Notes under the pieces: model-generated
The model's database searches: none
The model's input: the letters and a program-made list of their open reading frames with translations, nothing else
Told to the model about the DNA's origin: nothing
Origin: Pelosinus fermentans JBW45
GTDB taxonomy: Bacteria; Bacillota; Negativicutes; DSM-13327
Reading direction: 5' to 3'
Assembly: GCF_000271665.2 (NCBI RefSeq)
Contig: NZ_CP010978.1
Span: 2,572,501-2,636,500 of the forward strand
DNA: 64,000 nt
Shown: positions 44,708 to 53,907 of the stretch, in pieces
Numbering within the stretch: position 1 is the first letter of the stretch
How the letters are laid out: every line of letters starts with the position of its first letter
Program-made: the position numbers and the translations under genes

Positions 44708-44809
44708 ATAATACTCCTTTAACTCAATATATAATTAACTTCCGGCTGTAATCGAATAATTCCTGCACGATTCTTAGAATTTGCGAGAAAATCACTAGAG
44801 AATAAAAGG

Positions 44810-44851
44810 ACTAGTACTCAGATAAAGTTTAAATACTATCTGAATACTAGT
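44810..44851 (-). terminator. Terminator of the amidase gene
   Basis: ACTAGTACTCAGATA and TATCTGAATACTAGT pair with one mismatch. On the minus strand it is followed by CCTTTTATTC. Confidence 0.65.
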
Positions 44852-44937
44852 TACAATTTAATCATTTTTTTATTCAATTCTAGGAAGCATCATCTTAGAG
44901 CAGTTTGTACATAAGAATTAATAAAAAATATCATTTT

Positions 44938-45807
44938 TTAATTCTTATTAAAATAATTTGCAATTCCTGTAAAAATCCCCTGTGCTAATTTATTACGATA
45001 AGAATCACTGTTTAGTTGAGCTGCTTCTTCTTTATTGGATACGAATCCCATTTCAACTAAAGTACTTGGCATAGAAGTGTTACGTAGAACGTGGAAATTA
45101 GCAGAAGATGTTCCTTTATCAATTGCACCAGTTTGCACGACCATAGCATTTTCCACAGCAGATGCCAGTGTAGATGATTTTCCCGTAGGGTAGAAAGTCA
45201 TGGCACCTTTAATATTAGGATCAGAATTAGAATTGGAATGGATGCTGACGAATACATCTGCTTGGTTAGAGTTAGCCAGAGAAACTCTAGCCTCCAGCTC
45301 TTTACTCAAAGAGCTGCCTTCAGGCGCAACTGTCCGATCCGTTTCACGAGTCATGATTACTTTAGCACCAGCTTGTACTAATTTATCACGTAATTTTAAG
45401 GCTACGGATAAATTGTTATCAGCTTCTTTCGTATTATTGGCGACTGCCCCAGGGTTACTACCACCATGTCCAGGGTCGACTACAATAATCTTATTTTTTA
45501 AAGCCGTATTACTATTTGTTGGTGGTAAGGGTTTTACATTAACAGGATTATTCTTCGATGGACTGGATGTACTGCTGCTACCACCAAAAATATTGAATAC
45601 TGGTCCCAGAATCTTATTAAACACTAAATCGAATATTTGCTGGAAAAATCCATTACCTGTTTGCGTACTGCTTGTCTCTAAGGTATTAGCTGCAAGAGTA
45701 TTAACCACAGAATCAAAGGAGGCAGCATGTGTTGTTGGAATCGGTACTATTATGCTAATTAAAAGTAAGCATAAAATACTATAAGTTAATAATTTATTTT
45801 TATGCAC
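44938..45807 (-). CDS. N-acetylmuramoyl-L-alanine amidase (Amidase_3)
   Basis: From GTG 45807 (GGAGG seven bases upstream) the protein has 289 residues. A signal peptide (LLTYSILCLLLISIIVPIPTTHA) is followed by a Ser/Pro-rich linker and an Amidase_3 domain with zinc ligands in VVDPGHGG, the KEADNN glutamate and VSIHSNS, and the catalytic TLVEMGF. It cleaves the bond between muramic acid and the stem peptide and is CwlD-like. It lies 22 bases after the GH18 gene, so the two are one operon of exported wall enzymes, perhaps for spore cortex. Confidence 0.9.
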   Translation of the reverse strand: MHKNKLLTYSILCLLLISIIVPIPTTHAASFDSVVNTLAANTLETSSTQTGNGFFQQIFDLVFNKILGPVFNIFGGSSSTSSPSKNNPVNVKPLPPTNSNTALKNKIIVVDPGHGGSNPGAVANNTKEADNNLSVALKLRDKLVQAGAKVIMTRETDRTVAPEGSSLSKELEARVSLANSNQADVFVSIHSNSNSDPNIKGAMTFYPTGKSSTLASAVENAMVVQTGAIDKGTSSANFHVLRNTSMPSTLVEMGFVSNKEEAAQLNSDSYRNKLAQGIFTGIANYFNKN

Positions 45808-45829
45808 TCTAATACCTCCATAAAGTAAG

Positions 45830-47065
45830 TTATTTTTTCGAAAATACATTTCTTAATACGTTCCAAGCATTAGGATCTTCTTCCCCTAGTTTCCACATTG
45901 CAGCACCAGCGATGTCATACTTGGTAACCAAATCAATTTTATATTTAAGACTTTCGCTATTTTCAAACCAAACTTGGTGCTTTATTCCATTTGAATCCGT
46001 GTAATCAAAATGAGGAGATTTAGAAGAAGTATCCCATACAGCAGAACGATTAAAATCTTGCATCAGTTTTGTGATAGCCTTATGTTCTAGGCTTTCTACA
46101 CCCTTACTGGACCAGTCATAACCGTAAGCTGCTAGTCCAATATACAGTTTATTTTTAGGGATAAATTTCAATGCATATTTTAGATTCTTTTCTACCCAAT
46201 CGACATCAGCGATTGGTCCAGCATCACTCCAAGTACCATGATTATCATAAGTCATAAGAATGATCTTATCGGCATACTTGGCTAATTGTGCATAATCATA
46301 TGCAATTGATACATCGTTTGATTCATCTTGTTTAGGGAATACGTCAATTGATATAATGTATCCCTGAGGTTTAAGACGTGCCGAGAGTTCTTGCATAAAA
46401 GTAGATAGGTTCTCTCGATCTTGGGCATCAACCATTTCGAAGTCCACATTTATACCGTCCAGCTTATATTTTTTTATATAAGATTCTAAACTATTTATAG
46501 CTTTTTCTCGTAATGAAGGAGTAGCTAAAATCTTATGAATGGGTGATTGACTGTCTTGTTGTTTAGCATTATTTACTAATAGCAATACAGATACATTATT
46601 TTTATGAGCAAAATCAATTACAGACTCATGGTCATTACCACCACGATCTGTAAGTGTACCATCTTCTTCTAAAGTAGCCCAAAAAGGAGCAATCGTTTTA
46701 ATTACGTCGGTATTCTTATACAGGGAATTAAAAGAAGCGGTATCAGTTGCCCACCATTCAGCGTAAAAGCCGATCAGTTCTTTGGGAGAGCTAGTATTTA
46801 TTCCTGAAGGGAATTTAATCTTTTTTTGGATATCTTGTGGAAGAGTCAGTATATCCCCAAAAAAATTTCCCATTATACCAAGCAGCATGTCCACTAAGCC
46901 ATTCCCGGAGGGCGCTTCCTTAGGAGTGGTAGAGTTAGCAGTAATCGCCGATTGTAACATATCAGTAAAGGAAGATGCATATGCTGATGATGTTATAGGG
47001 AGCATAAATGTAAATGCCATCATAAAAATGAGAAGCCATGAGATGGATCGATTATATTTTTTCAT
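45830..47065 (-). CDS. Glycosyl hydrolase family 18 (SleL/YaaH-like)
   Basis: The 411-residue protein has a signal peptide (LLIFMMAFTFMLPITSSAYA), a spacer to about 90, and a GH18 barrel. The active-site strand DGINVDFE ends in the catalytic Glu, and ILMTYDNHG and GLAAYGYDW are family landmarks. Asn replaces the first inner Asp of DxxDxDxE, as is common in spore peptidoglycan N-acetylglucosaminidases such as SleL/YaaH. There is no LysM domain. It probably acts on cell wall or cortex together with the next gene. Confidence 0.88.
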   Translation of the reverse strand: MKKYNRSISWLLIFMMAFTFMLPITSSAYASSFTDMLQSAITANSTTPKEAPSGNGLVDMLLGIMGNFFGDILTLPQDIQKKIKFPSGINTSSPKELIGFYAEWWATDTASFNSLYKNTDVIKTIAPFWATLEEDGTLTDRGGNDHESVIDFAHKNNVSVLLLVNNAKQQDSQSPIHKILATPSLREKAINSLESYIKKYKLDGINVDFEMVDAQDRENLSTFMQELSARLKPQGYIISIDVFPKQDESNDVSIAYDYAQLAKYADKIILMTYDNHGTWSDAGPIADVDWVEKNLKYALKFIPKNKLYIGLAAYGYDWSSKGVESLEHKAITKLMQDFNRSAVWDTSSKSPHFDYTDSNGIKHQVWFENSESLKYKIDLVTKYDIAGAAMWKLGEEDPNAWNVLRNVFSKK

Positions 47066-47152
47066 GTATCAACCTCCAAGAAGTATTACAATATGAAGTT
47101 GTTCATAGTTATGTAAACATGATAACACAAATAAAAGTAGGTAGCAATAACA

Positions 47153-47178
47153 AAAACAGGCAATTATATGCCTGTTTT
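47153..47178 (-). terminator. ylxY terminator
   Basis: AAAACAGGCA and TGCCTGTTTT form a ten-bp stem next to the ylxY stop. Confidence 0.75.
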
Positions 47179-47179
47179 A

Positions 47180-47896
47180 TTATTTAATGATATCAGATAC
47201 TGTTGATATCGTATAACCTTTTCCTTGAATTTGCTGAATTAACTCTGATAAAGCTTTGCTTGTAACTTCTGTAGGATGGATAAGAATAATTGCTCCATTA
47301 TGTAGCTTTTTCATAACTCTATTAATGATAATTTCCGTTGGAGGACGCTGCCAGTCAATGGTGTCAATACTCCACATAATGGTTGTATATCCAAGTTCGT
47401 TGGCTGCTGATAATACAGTATCATTATATTCACCATAGGGTGGCGCATATAGTGATGTTTTTATAGTGGTAAGCTCTTTCACCAGTTCTTCAGTCCGCAA
47501 TATTTGTTCTTTATTTTTCTCTTTACTGATAGTGTTCGGGTGTGGATGACTGTAAGTATGATTACCTAATTCATGTCCTTGAGTTGCTAGTTCTGTAACT
47601 ATAGCAGGGAATCGTTTTCCCCAGCTACCACCGATAAAAAATGTTATTTTTATATTATTTTCATTAAGGGTGCTTAGCATAGCAGGCAGATATTCTTCAC
47701 CCCAAAAAACATTGCAGGCAAAAGCAACTTTCGGTGTCGCCGAGTTACCATGAAAGATAGGAACTGGCTTATTTACAGGTTGTGTATTATTAAAAATGGG
47801 TTGCAATAATCCTGACAAAATAATAATGGCAAAAAAAACTCCAGCAGAAAACAGCACATACCATTGTTGAATTCGAATAACAAAACACCATTTCAA
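47180..47896 (-). CDS. ylxY: Polysaccharide deacetylase-like protein YlxY
   Basis: The 238-residue protein has a membrane anchor (FSAGVFFAIIILSGLL) and a NodB fold. The zinc His motif HTYSHPHP is present and APPYGEYND and ILIHPTE are recognisable. The first motif, normally TFDDG, is replaced by ACNVFWGEE with Asn62 where the catalytic Asp should be. It lies downstream of pnp as in Bacillus. It may be a non-catalytic family member in sporulation. TTG 47896 is the start. Confidence 0.85.
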   Translation of the reverse strand: MKWCFVIRIQQWYVLFSAGVFFAIIILSGLLQPIFNNTQPVNKPVPIFHGNSATPKVAFACNVFWGEEYLPAMLSTLNENNIKITFFIGGSWGKRFPAIVTELATQGHELGNHTYSHPHPNTISKEKNKEQILRTEELVKELTTIKTSLYAPPYGEYNDTVLSAANELGYTTIMWSIDTIDWQRPPTEIIINRVMKKLHNGAIILIHPTEVTSKALSELIQQIQGKGYTISTVSDIIK

Positions 47897-47968
47897 AGGG
47901 AATCACCTCTAACTTCATACTATTCTTTATTTAATCTATTAATTAAGAAGTGATTTTATGAAACAAAA

Positions 47969-47994
47969 AAACATAAACCAAGTGGTTTATGTTT
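47969..47994. terminator. pnp terminator
   Basis: AAACATAAACCA and TGGTTTATGTTT form a perfect 12-bp stem with a two-base loop and flanking A and T runs. Confidence 0.75.
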
Positions 47995-48011
47995 AAAAAA
48001 TTTTATTTATA

Positions 48012-50105
48012 TTATTCTTTTTTTTCAGATTCCACAGGTAAAAGCTCTTTACGTGAAAGGTTAATACGTCCTTGGCGATCCACTTCTGTAACTTTAACTA
48101 GAATTTCGTCTCCAACTTTTACAACATCTTCTACCTTTTCCACTCGTTCACGAGCTAATTGAGAGATGTGGACAAGTCCTTCTTTACCTGGGAGAATCTC
48201 GACAAAAGCACCAAAATTCATTAAACGTGTAACTTTGCCCGTATAAGAGCTGCCTACTTCTACTTCTCTAACCAGCGTTTCAATGATTTTTACAGCTTTT
48301 TGTCCTGCTTCCATATCTACAGCAGCAATAAATACTTTCCCGTCATCTTCAATGTCAATTTTAACACCAGTTTCTTCGATAATTTTTTTAATTGTTTTAC
48401 CACCAGGTCCAATTACATCTCGAATCTTATCTGGATGAATTTCCATTGTAATAATACGAGGCGCAAAAGGCGACAACTCAGCCCTAGGTTCCTGAATCAC
48501 TTCTACAATTTTACTCATGATGTGCATTCTGCCGCGATGAGCTTGAGAAAGCGCTGCAGATAAGATTTCTTCTGTAATACCAGCAATTTTAATATCCATT
48601 TGAATGGCTGTAATGCCAGATGTTGTACCAGCAACTTTAAAATCCATGTCGCCTAATGCATCTTCTAAGCCCTGGATATCAGTTAGTATAGAAAAATCTT
48701 CTCCCTCTTTAACTAAACCCATAGCAACTCCAGATACTGGGCGTTTAATCGGTACACCTGCATCAAGAAGAGATAAGGTACTGCCGCAGACACTAGCCAT
48801 GGAACTAGAACCATTTGATTCTAAAATTTCCGAAACCAAGCGAATTGTATAAGGAAATTCAATTTCTGAAGGAATAACTGGAACTAATGCACGCTCTGCT
48901 AAGGCACCATGACCAATTTCTCTTCGTCCTGGTCCTCTTGATGGTCTTGTTTCACCAACGCTAAATGATGGGAAATTATAATGATGCATATAACGTTTCG
49001 ATTCTTCGACACCTAAGCCATCAAGTATTTGTTCGTCTCCCATTGCACCAAGAGTTGTGATCGTCAATGCTTGGGTTTGTCCACGAGTAAATAAGGCAGA
49101 ACCATGTGTACGTGCTAACAAACCAATGTCACAACTAATAGGTCGTACTTCTTCTAATTGACGACCATCTGGACGTATTTTATCAACAGTTATCATTCTA
49201 CGAACTGCTTCTTTAATAATTTTTTGCATCATATTTTGAATGTCTTTACCATTATCAGGATATATAGCCTCGAAATGTTCTGCAACTTGCTTCTTAGCTT
49301 GTTTTATATTTTCTTCTCGGGTTAATTTATCAGAATTTCTAACTGCCGTTGTAAGTTTTTCTGTAGCATAATCACGTATGGCACTACTGATCTCAGCAGG
49401 TATTTCATATAGTTTTATTTCACGTTTAGGTTTACCAATTTCAACAATCATTTTTTCTTGGATAGCAATTAGATTACGAATGATGTCATGTCCAAAGCTA
49501 ATTGCTTGTAAGATAGTATCTTCGCTTAATTCGTTAGCATTGGCTTCTACCATAAGTACAGCATCTTTTGTACCTGCGACGACTAAATTAAGTTCACTTA
49601 ATTTTTGCTGCTCAACAGTTGGATTCGTAATGAATTCATTATTAATCAAACCAACTCTGACGCCGCCAATTGGTCCGTTAAATGGAATATCTGAAATTGA
49701 TAAAGCACATGATGCGCCGATCATCGCAGGTATTTCTGGTGAATTATCCTGGTCGACTGATAATACGGTCGCTACGATTTGTACATCATTGCGAAAACCG
49801 CTAGCAAATAATGGTCGAATGGGTCTATCGATCAAACGGCTTGCAAGAATAGAGGATTCACTGGGACGTCCCTCACGTTTAATAAAGCCACCCGGAATTT
49901 TACCTACCGAATATAATTTTTCTTCATAATCAACTGTCAGTGGGAAAAAATCAATACCATCCCTTGGTTCTGCTGATGCTGTAGCAGTTACTAATACTGC
50001 AGTATCTCCATATCTGACGAACACTGATCCACCAGCTTGTTTGGCCATTCTGCCTGATTCTATAATCAGGGGTCTATCTCCAAGTTGCATTTCGATTTTA
50101 TACAT
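48012..50105 (-). CDS. pnp: Polynucleotide phosphorylase
   Basis: From ATG 50105 (AGGAGGA upstream) the protein has 697 residues, the normal PNPase size. It has two RNase PH domains ([36 protein letters not shown]), a KH domain ([11 protein letters not shown]) and an S1 domain ([15 protein letters not shown]). It degrades RNA 3'-5' by phosphorolysis as a trimer. The frame is open upstream to 50258, but that stretch covers the rpsO terminator and is rejected as coding. Confidence 0.96.
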   Translation of the reverse strand: MYKIEMQLGDRPLIIESGRMAKQAGGSVFVRYGDTAVLVTATASAEPRDGIDFFPLTVDYEEKLYSVGKIPGGFIKREGRPSESSILASRLIDRPIRPLFASGFRNDVQIVATVLSVDQDNSPEIPAMIGASCALSISDIPFNGPIGGVRVGLINNEFITNPTVEQQKLSELNLVVAGTKDAVLMVEANANELSEDTILQAISFGHDIIRNLIAIQEKMIVEIGKPKREIKLYEIPAEISSAIRDYATEKLTTAVRNSDKLTREENIKQAKKQVAEHFEAIYPDNGKDIQNMMQKIIKEAVRRMITVDKIRPDGRQLEEVRPISCDIGLLARTHGSALFTRGQTQALTITTLGAMGDEQILDGLGVEESKRYMHHYNFPSFSVGETRPSRGPGRREIGHGALAERALVPVIPSEIEFPYTIRLVSEILESNGSSSMASVCGSTLSLLDAGVPIKRPVSGVAMGLVKEGEDFSILTDIQGLEDALGDMDFKVAGTTSGITAIQMDIKIAGITEEILSAALSQAHRGRMHIMSKIVEVIQEPRAELSPFAPRIITMEIHPDKIRDVIGPGGKTIKKIIEETGVKIDIEDDGKVFIAAVDMEAGQKAVKIIETLVREVEVGSSYTGKVTRLMNFGAFVEILPGKEGLVHISQLARERVEKVEDVVKVGDEILVKVTEVDRQGRINLSRKELLPVESEKKE

Positions 50106-50233
50106 ATATGGCATTCCTCCTCTGTAACCCTTACTCTCTCTACCAAAGATTAACACTTCGACATTTTTTTTAGTATTTCCTTTATTATTAACAGTTAATC
50201 TATAAAAAAATACTTCTTGCAATAAAAAGAAAA

Positions 50234-50253
50234 GACTTGGCTTGTGCCAAGTC
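50234..50253 (-). terminator. rpsO terminator / pnp leader hairpin
   Basis: GACTTGGC and GCCAAGTC form an eight-bp stem. On the minus strand it is followed by TTTTCTTTTT, eight bases after the rpsO stop. Confidence 0.75.
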
Positions 50254-50261
50254 CCCACTTG

Positions 50262-50528
50262 TTACTTTCTAAGATTCAATTTCTCAAGAATAGAACGATA
50301 ACGCTCGATATCGTTGTTGCGTACATAGTTCAATAATCCTCTACGCTGACCAACCATTTTTAAAAGACCGCGTCTAGAATGATGGTCTTTTTTATGCTCT
50401 TTTAAATGATTTGTTAAGTAGTTGATACGTTCAGTTAAAATAGCTATTTGCACTTCTGGTGATCCAGTATCAGCTTCATGCGTACGGTATTTTTCAATCA
50501 GAGATTGTTTTAATTCTGGTGTTAACAA
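50262..50528 (-). CDS. rpsO: 30S ribosomal protein S15
   Basis: From TTG 50528 the protein has 88 residues, starting [14 protein letters not shown], with [19 protein letters not shown] and [16 protein letters not shown], all typical S15. S15 binds 16S rRNA early in 30S assembly. AAGGAGG lies eight bases before the TTG. The in-frame ATG at 50573 would add 15 residues not found in S15. Confidence 0.96.
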   Translation of the reverse strand: MLTPELKQSLIEKYRTHEADTGSPEVQIAILTERINYLTNHLKEHKKDHHSRRGLLKMVGQRRGLLNYVRNNDIERYRSILEKLNLRK

Positions 50529-50682
50529 AATGGGCACCTCCTTTTTATAAATGATCCCCATTAGCCAAGACAATCGTTGGAGAATCGAATATCCTCGCTA
50601 TGGTTACTTTCAATGAAGACTTTCGTCAATCATCAACAAAATATAGTTTATCATAAATCAATGCAATTGTAAATAATAAGTA

Positions 50683-51618
50683 CTATTTTCCCTGAGAAGT
50701 TTGATAATATTTTTGGGCAGCCATGATGTCTTTTGCGATTTGTGATTTAAGTTCTTCAGAATTGGAGAAGGTTTGTTCATTTCGAATATGATTCAAGAAT
50801 CTTACGGTAACAGCTTCTCCATATAAATCTCCAGAAAAATCCAGAATGTGAACTTCAATACGACGTCCTATATCATGAAAGGTAGGATTCGTGCCAACAT
50901 TGGCGATCCCATTATATTGATTATCTTGGATAATAAGTTCAACAGCATATACCCCATTCTGAGGGACAGCAAGGTCTGAGGCAATTCCTAGATTAATTGT
51001 TGGATAGCCTAATAAGCGACCTCGCTTAGCACCGTGGATGACCCTACCCTTTAGCGTTACTGGTCTACCTAAAAGAGTTGCTGCCTGGTCCACTTGACCT
51101 GCTGTAATCATTTGGCGAATTAATGTACTGCTAACCATAACATCATCTACGTATACTGTGGGGTTAATTTCTGTTGTGAACCCATATTGTAGCCCGGATT
51201 TTTGTAAAAGTTCAGGAGTACCACAACGCTTATATCCAAAAAAATAGTTTGGACCGATTAGAATATGCTTTGGATTTAATTGGTCTAATAATAAACGAAT
51301 AAATTGAGATGCTGATAATTTCAGAAACTCTGCAGTAAAAGGGATATTTAATAAAATATCTACACCCAATTTTTCAATTAATTCAACTTTATCATCTTGA
51401 GTAATGATTTGTAAAGGACATCTTTCAGGAGCAATAATGGATAAAGGATGATTACTAAAAGTGAAAACGACACTTGTTCCATCTAGTTGCTTGGCTGACT
51501 CTACAGAACGAGAAATTACTTTTTGATGACCAATATGTACGCCGTCAAAAGTTCCTAAGGCGACTGTAATTCTAGGATACTGATCTTTTAAAGTTGTCAG
51601 TTGATTTAATACTTCCAT
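50683..51618 (-). CDS. ribF: Bifunctional riboflavin kinase/FAD synthetase
   Basis: From ATG 51618 the protein has 311 residues. The FAD synthetase half shows ALGTFDGVHIGHQ and GPNYFFGYKRCGT. The riboflavin kinase half shows GRVIHGAKRGRLLGYPTINL and NGVYAVEL with GIANVGTNPTF. It makes FMN and FAD from riboflavin. The truB-ribF-rpsO order is standard in Firmicutes. Confidence 0.95.
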   Translation of the reverse strand: MEVLNQLTTLKDQYPRITVALGTFDGVHIGHQKVISRSVESAKQLDGTSVVFTFSNHPLSIIAPERCPLQIITQDDKVELIEKLGVDILLNIPFTAEFLKLSASQFIRLLLDQLNPKHILIGPNYFFGYKRCGTPELLQKSGLQYGFTTEINPTVYVDDVMVSSTLIRQMITAGQVDQAATLLGRPVTLKGRVIHGAKRGRLLGYPTINLGIASDLAVPQNGVYAVELIIQDNQYNGIANVGTNPTFHDIGRRIEVHILDFSGDLYGEAVTVRFLNHIRNEQTFSNSEELKSQIAKDIMAAQKYYQTSQGK

Positions 51619-51703
51619 ATATTCCACCACACAATAACAATAATATCAGAAAATCTATCTATGGAACTCGATTAGAAAGCTCTTTAGATAGATTTCATTT
51701 TGA

Positions 51704-52582
51704 TTATTCTAATTTGATTACTTTTATTGGCGTAATCACTGCAGCATCAGTATTTATTTGCCCGATTCCAATAAATGAATGTTCTTGATTATATATTCGC
51801 AAGAATGTTTGTTTAGAAACAGTAAGAGTAGAATTTACAATACTTTGGCCATATTGAAATGCCTGTGCTATTTCTGGAGTCAATATTACCTTAGGCATAT
51901 ATCCAAGAGCATAATCTAGAGGTAGAAGAGCAATGGGGGAATTGCTTTCAATTTCTTGTAATGTAAAAGAATTCTCTAAAGAAAAATCTCCTACACGAGT
52001 ACGCACTAGAAAAGACATAACCACAGGACAATTTATTTTTTGTCCTATATCAGAACATAAAGATCGAATATATGTTCCTTTGGAGCAGGTTACATCAAAT
52101 AGGATGCGTGTGTCATCTATATGTAATAAAGTTATATTATGAATCGTAATAATGCGTGGCTGGCGTTCTACTGTTATACCGGCCCTTGCTAATTCATATA
52201 ATTTTTTTCCTTGTATTTTTATAGCTGAGTACATAGGAGGAATTTGTTCAATCGTACCAATAAATGATGATAATACCTTTTCAATTTCTGATTTAACAGG
52301 CATAGCGCAAACAGCATTATTTAGAATCGTACCAGTATCATCACCAGTATCCGTTTCATAGCCAATAGTGAGTTCAACACGGTAACTTTTATCAGTATCT
52401 GTCATATACTCAAGTAATCGTGTAGCTAATCCTAATGCAACTGGCAGAACACCCGACGCTGCGGGATCTAAAGTACCAGCATGACCTACACGCTTTAGAT
52501 GATAGGTTCTGCGAATGAAAGAAACAACATCGTGTGAGGTCATGCCAGGTGGTTTTAGAACGTTTATCAAACCACTAGTCAT
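51704..52582 (-). CDS. truB: tRNA pseudouridine(55) synthase
   Basis: The 292-residue protein has the TruB landmarks NVLKPPGMTSHDVV, HAGTLDPAASGVL with catalytic D39, YSAIKIQGKKLYELARAG and a CSKGTYIRSL segment. A small PUA-like C-terminus follows. It makes pseudouridine 55 in the tRNA T loop. The start overlaps the nrnA stop by ATGA. Confidence 0.95.
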   Translation of the reverse strand: MTSGLINVLKPPGMTSHDVVSFIRRTYHLKRVGHAGTLDPAASGVLPVALGLATRLLEYMTDTDKSYRVELTIGYETDTGDDTGTILNNAVCAMPVKSEIEKVLSSFIGTIEQIPPMYSAIKIQGKKLYELARAGITVERQPRIITIHNITLLHIDDTRILFDVTCSKGTYIRSLCSDIGQKINCPVVMSFLVRTRVGDFSLENSFTLQEIESNSPIALLPLDYALGYMPKVILTPEIAQAFQYGQSIVNSTLTVSKQTFLRIYNQEHSFIGIGQINTDAAVITPIKVIKLE

Positions 52583-53532
52583 AGCAGTGTCTCTGCTAAT
52601 TGTTTTATGGCAGAATCAAGGACTCTTTTCTTAACGTCTTCAATTTTACCTATGATAGCACAACCAGCTGCACGTATATGTCCACCACCGCCAAAGGAAA
52701 ATGCTAGGCGACTTACATCTACTGTTTTTGAACGGAAACTAATTCTGATAGTACCTTCATTCATGATTTTAAACATGATAGCAATTTCAACACCTTCAAT
52801 AATCCGAGGATAATTGATAAAGCCTTCAGTACTATCCAAATTATCAAGAGTATCTGGTGATACAGTTATCGTAGCAATTTTACCATGATGATGCAGTTCA
52901 AGAGTTTCTAATACTTTTGCTAAAGTTAAAATACTTTCGAGTGGCTTGGTTTCCATATATTCTGATATAGAATTTGGATTAGCTCCGTATTCCATCAAAT
53001 CAGCAGCATAACGCATGGTTTGCACTGATGTATTCGCATAACGGAAAAAACCACAGTCAGTAGCTATAGCAGTGTACAAACAGGTTGCTATTGTAGGAGT
53101 CATTTTTGCATTTAATAAGTATAGCAATTCTAAAATGATTTCTCCAGTTGCTGCTGATTGACTATTGATATACCAAAAGTCAGCAAACTTAGTATTAGAA
53201 ATATGATGATCAATATTTAAGATGGGGGCATTTACATGCTCGTTCACTTTACCAATACGTTCAATATCACTTGCATCAAGTACTACTAATAAATCAGCAC
53301 TAATTACTTTAGTTGTTGGTTTACCAATCGTTTCATAGCCAGGAAGAAAATTATATAATGCAGGTACTTCATCATCAAGCACCATTTTTACACTCTTTCC
53401 TCGTGCGGTAAGATATTCATTTAGCGCCAACATAGATCCCAAACAGTCACCATCTGGATGAACATGAGCAGTAATAATAATAGTGCTGCTATTTTGTAAA
53501 AGTTCAGCAATCTGCTTAAGTGAAAAATCCAT
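52579..53532 (-). CDS. nrnA: DHH phosphoesterase (NrnA-like nanoRNase)
   Basis: The 317-residue protein has the DHH-DHHA1 build: AHVHPDGDCLGSM, LLVVLDASD, LNIDHHISNTKFAD and the C-terminal SFGGGGHIRAAG. NrnA degrades short oligoribonucleotides and dephosphorylates pAp. It lies between rbfA and truB as in most Firmicutes. Confidence 0.93.
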   Translation of the reverse strand: MDFSLKQIAELLQNSSTIIITAHVHPDGDCLGSMLALNEYLTARGKSVKMVLDDEVPALYNFLPGYETIGKPTTKVISADLLVVLDASDIERIGKVNEHVNAPILNIDHHISNTKFADFWYINSQSAATGEIILELLYLLNAKMTPTIATCLYTAIATDCGFFRYANTSVQTMRYAADLMEYGANPNSISEYMETKPLESILTLAKVLETLELHHHGKIATITVSPDTLDNLDSTEGFINYPRIIEGVEIAIMFKIMNEGTIRISFRSKTVDVSRLAFSFGGGGHIRAAGCAIIGKIEDVKKRVLDSAIKQLAETLL

Positions 53533-53535
53533 AAT

Positions 53536-53892
53536 TTATTGATTGCCCTCTTCCTGCTTGATTTTAATTAATAATTCTTGAATATGAGCGCTATAATCTA
53601 AGGACTCATCAAGGTGCAACGATAATTCAGGAGTGATTCTCATTCTAATACGCTTACCAATTTCGCTGCGCATGTAACCTAAAGAACTTTGCAATCCTTT
53701 CCAAGTATCAGCTTTTTGCTCATCACTGCCCATTAAGCTAACATAGATCTTTGCACTACGCAAATCACCAGTTGCCTCAACTTGAGTAATAGTCGCAAAA
53801 CCGACGCGTGGATCTTTTAATTCGGTTAAAATAATTTTACTGATTTCTTGCTTTATAAACTCCTGAACTTTTTCAACTCGGAGCTGGCTCAT
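53536..53892 (-). CDS. rbfA: Ribosome-binding factor A
   Basis: The 118-residue protein matches RbfA: RVEKVQEFIKQEISKII, LKDPRVGFATITQVEAT, SAKIYVSLMG and LRMRITPELSLHLDESLDY-like text. It is a KH-fold factor for 30S maturation and cold adaptation. It follows infB after a 15-base gap. Confidence 0.95.
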   Translation of the reverse strand: MSQLRVEKVQEFIKQEISKIILTELKDPRVGFATITQVEATGDLRSAKIYVSLMGSDEQKADTWKGLQSSLGYMRSEIGKRIRMRITPELSLHLDESLDYSAHIQELLIKIKQEEGNQ

Positions 53893-53907
53893 ATATATCC
53901 TCCGCCT

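Noticed and set aside
50106-50258. N-terminal extension of PNPase
   Set aside because: The extra frame covers the rpsO terminator and a strong ribosome site lies just before ATG 50105.
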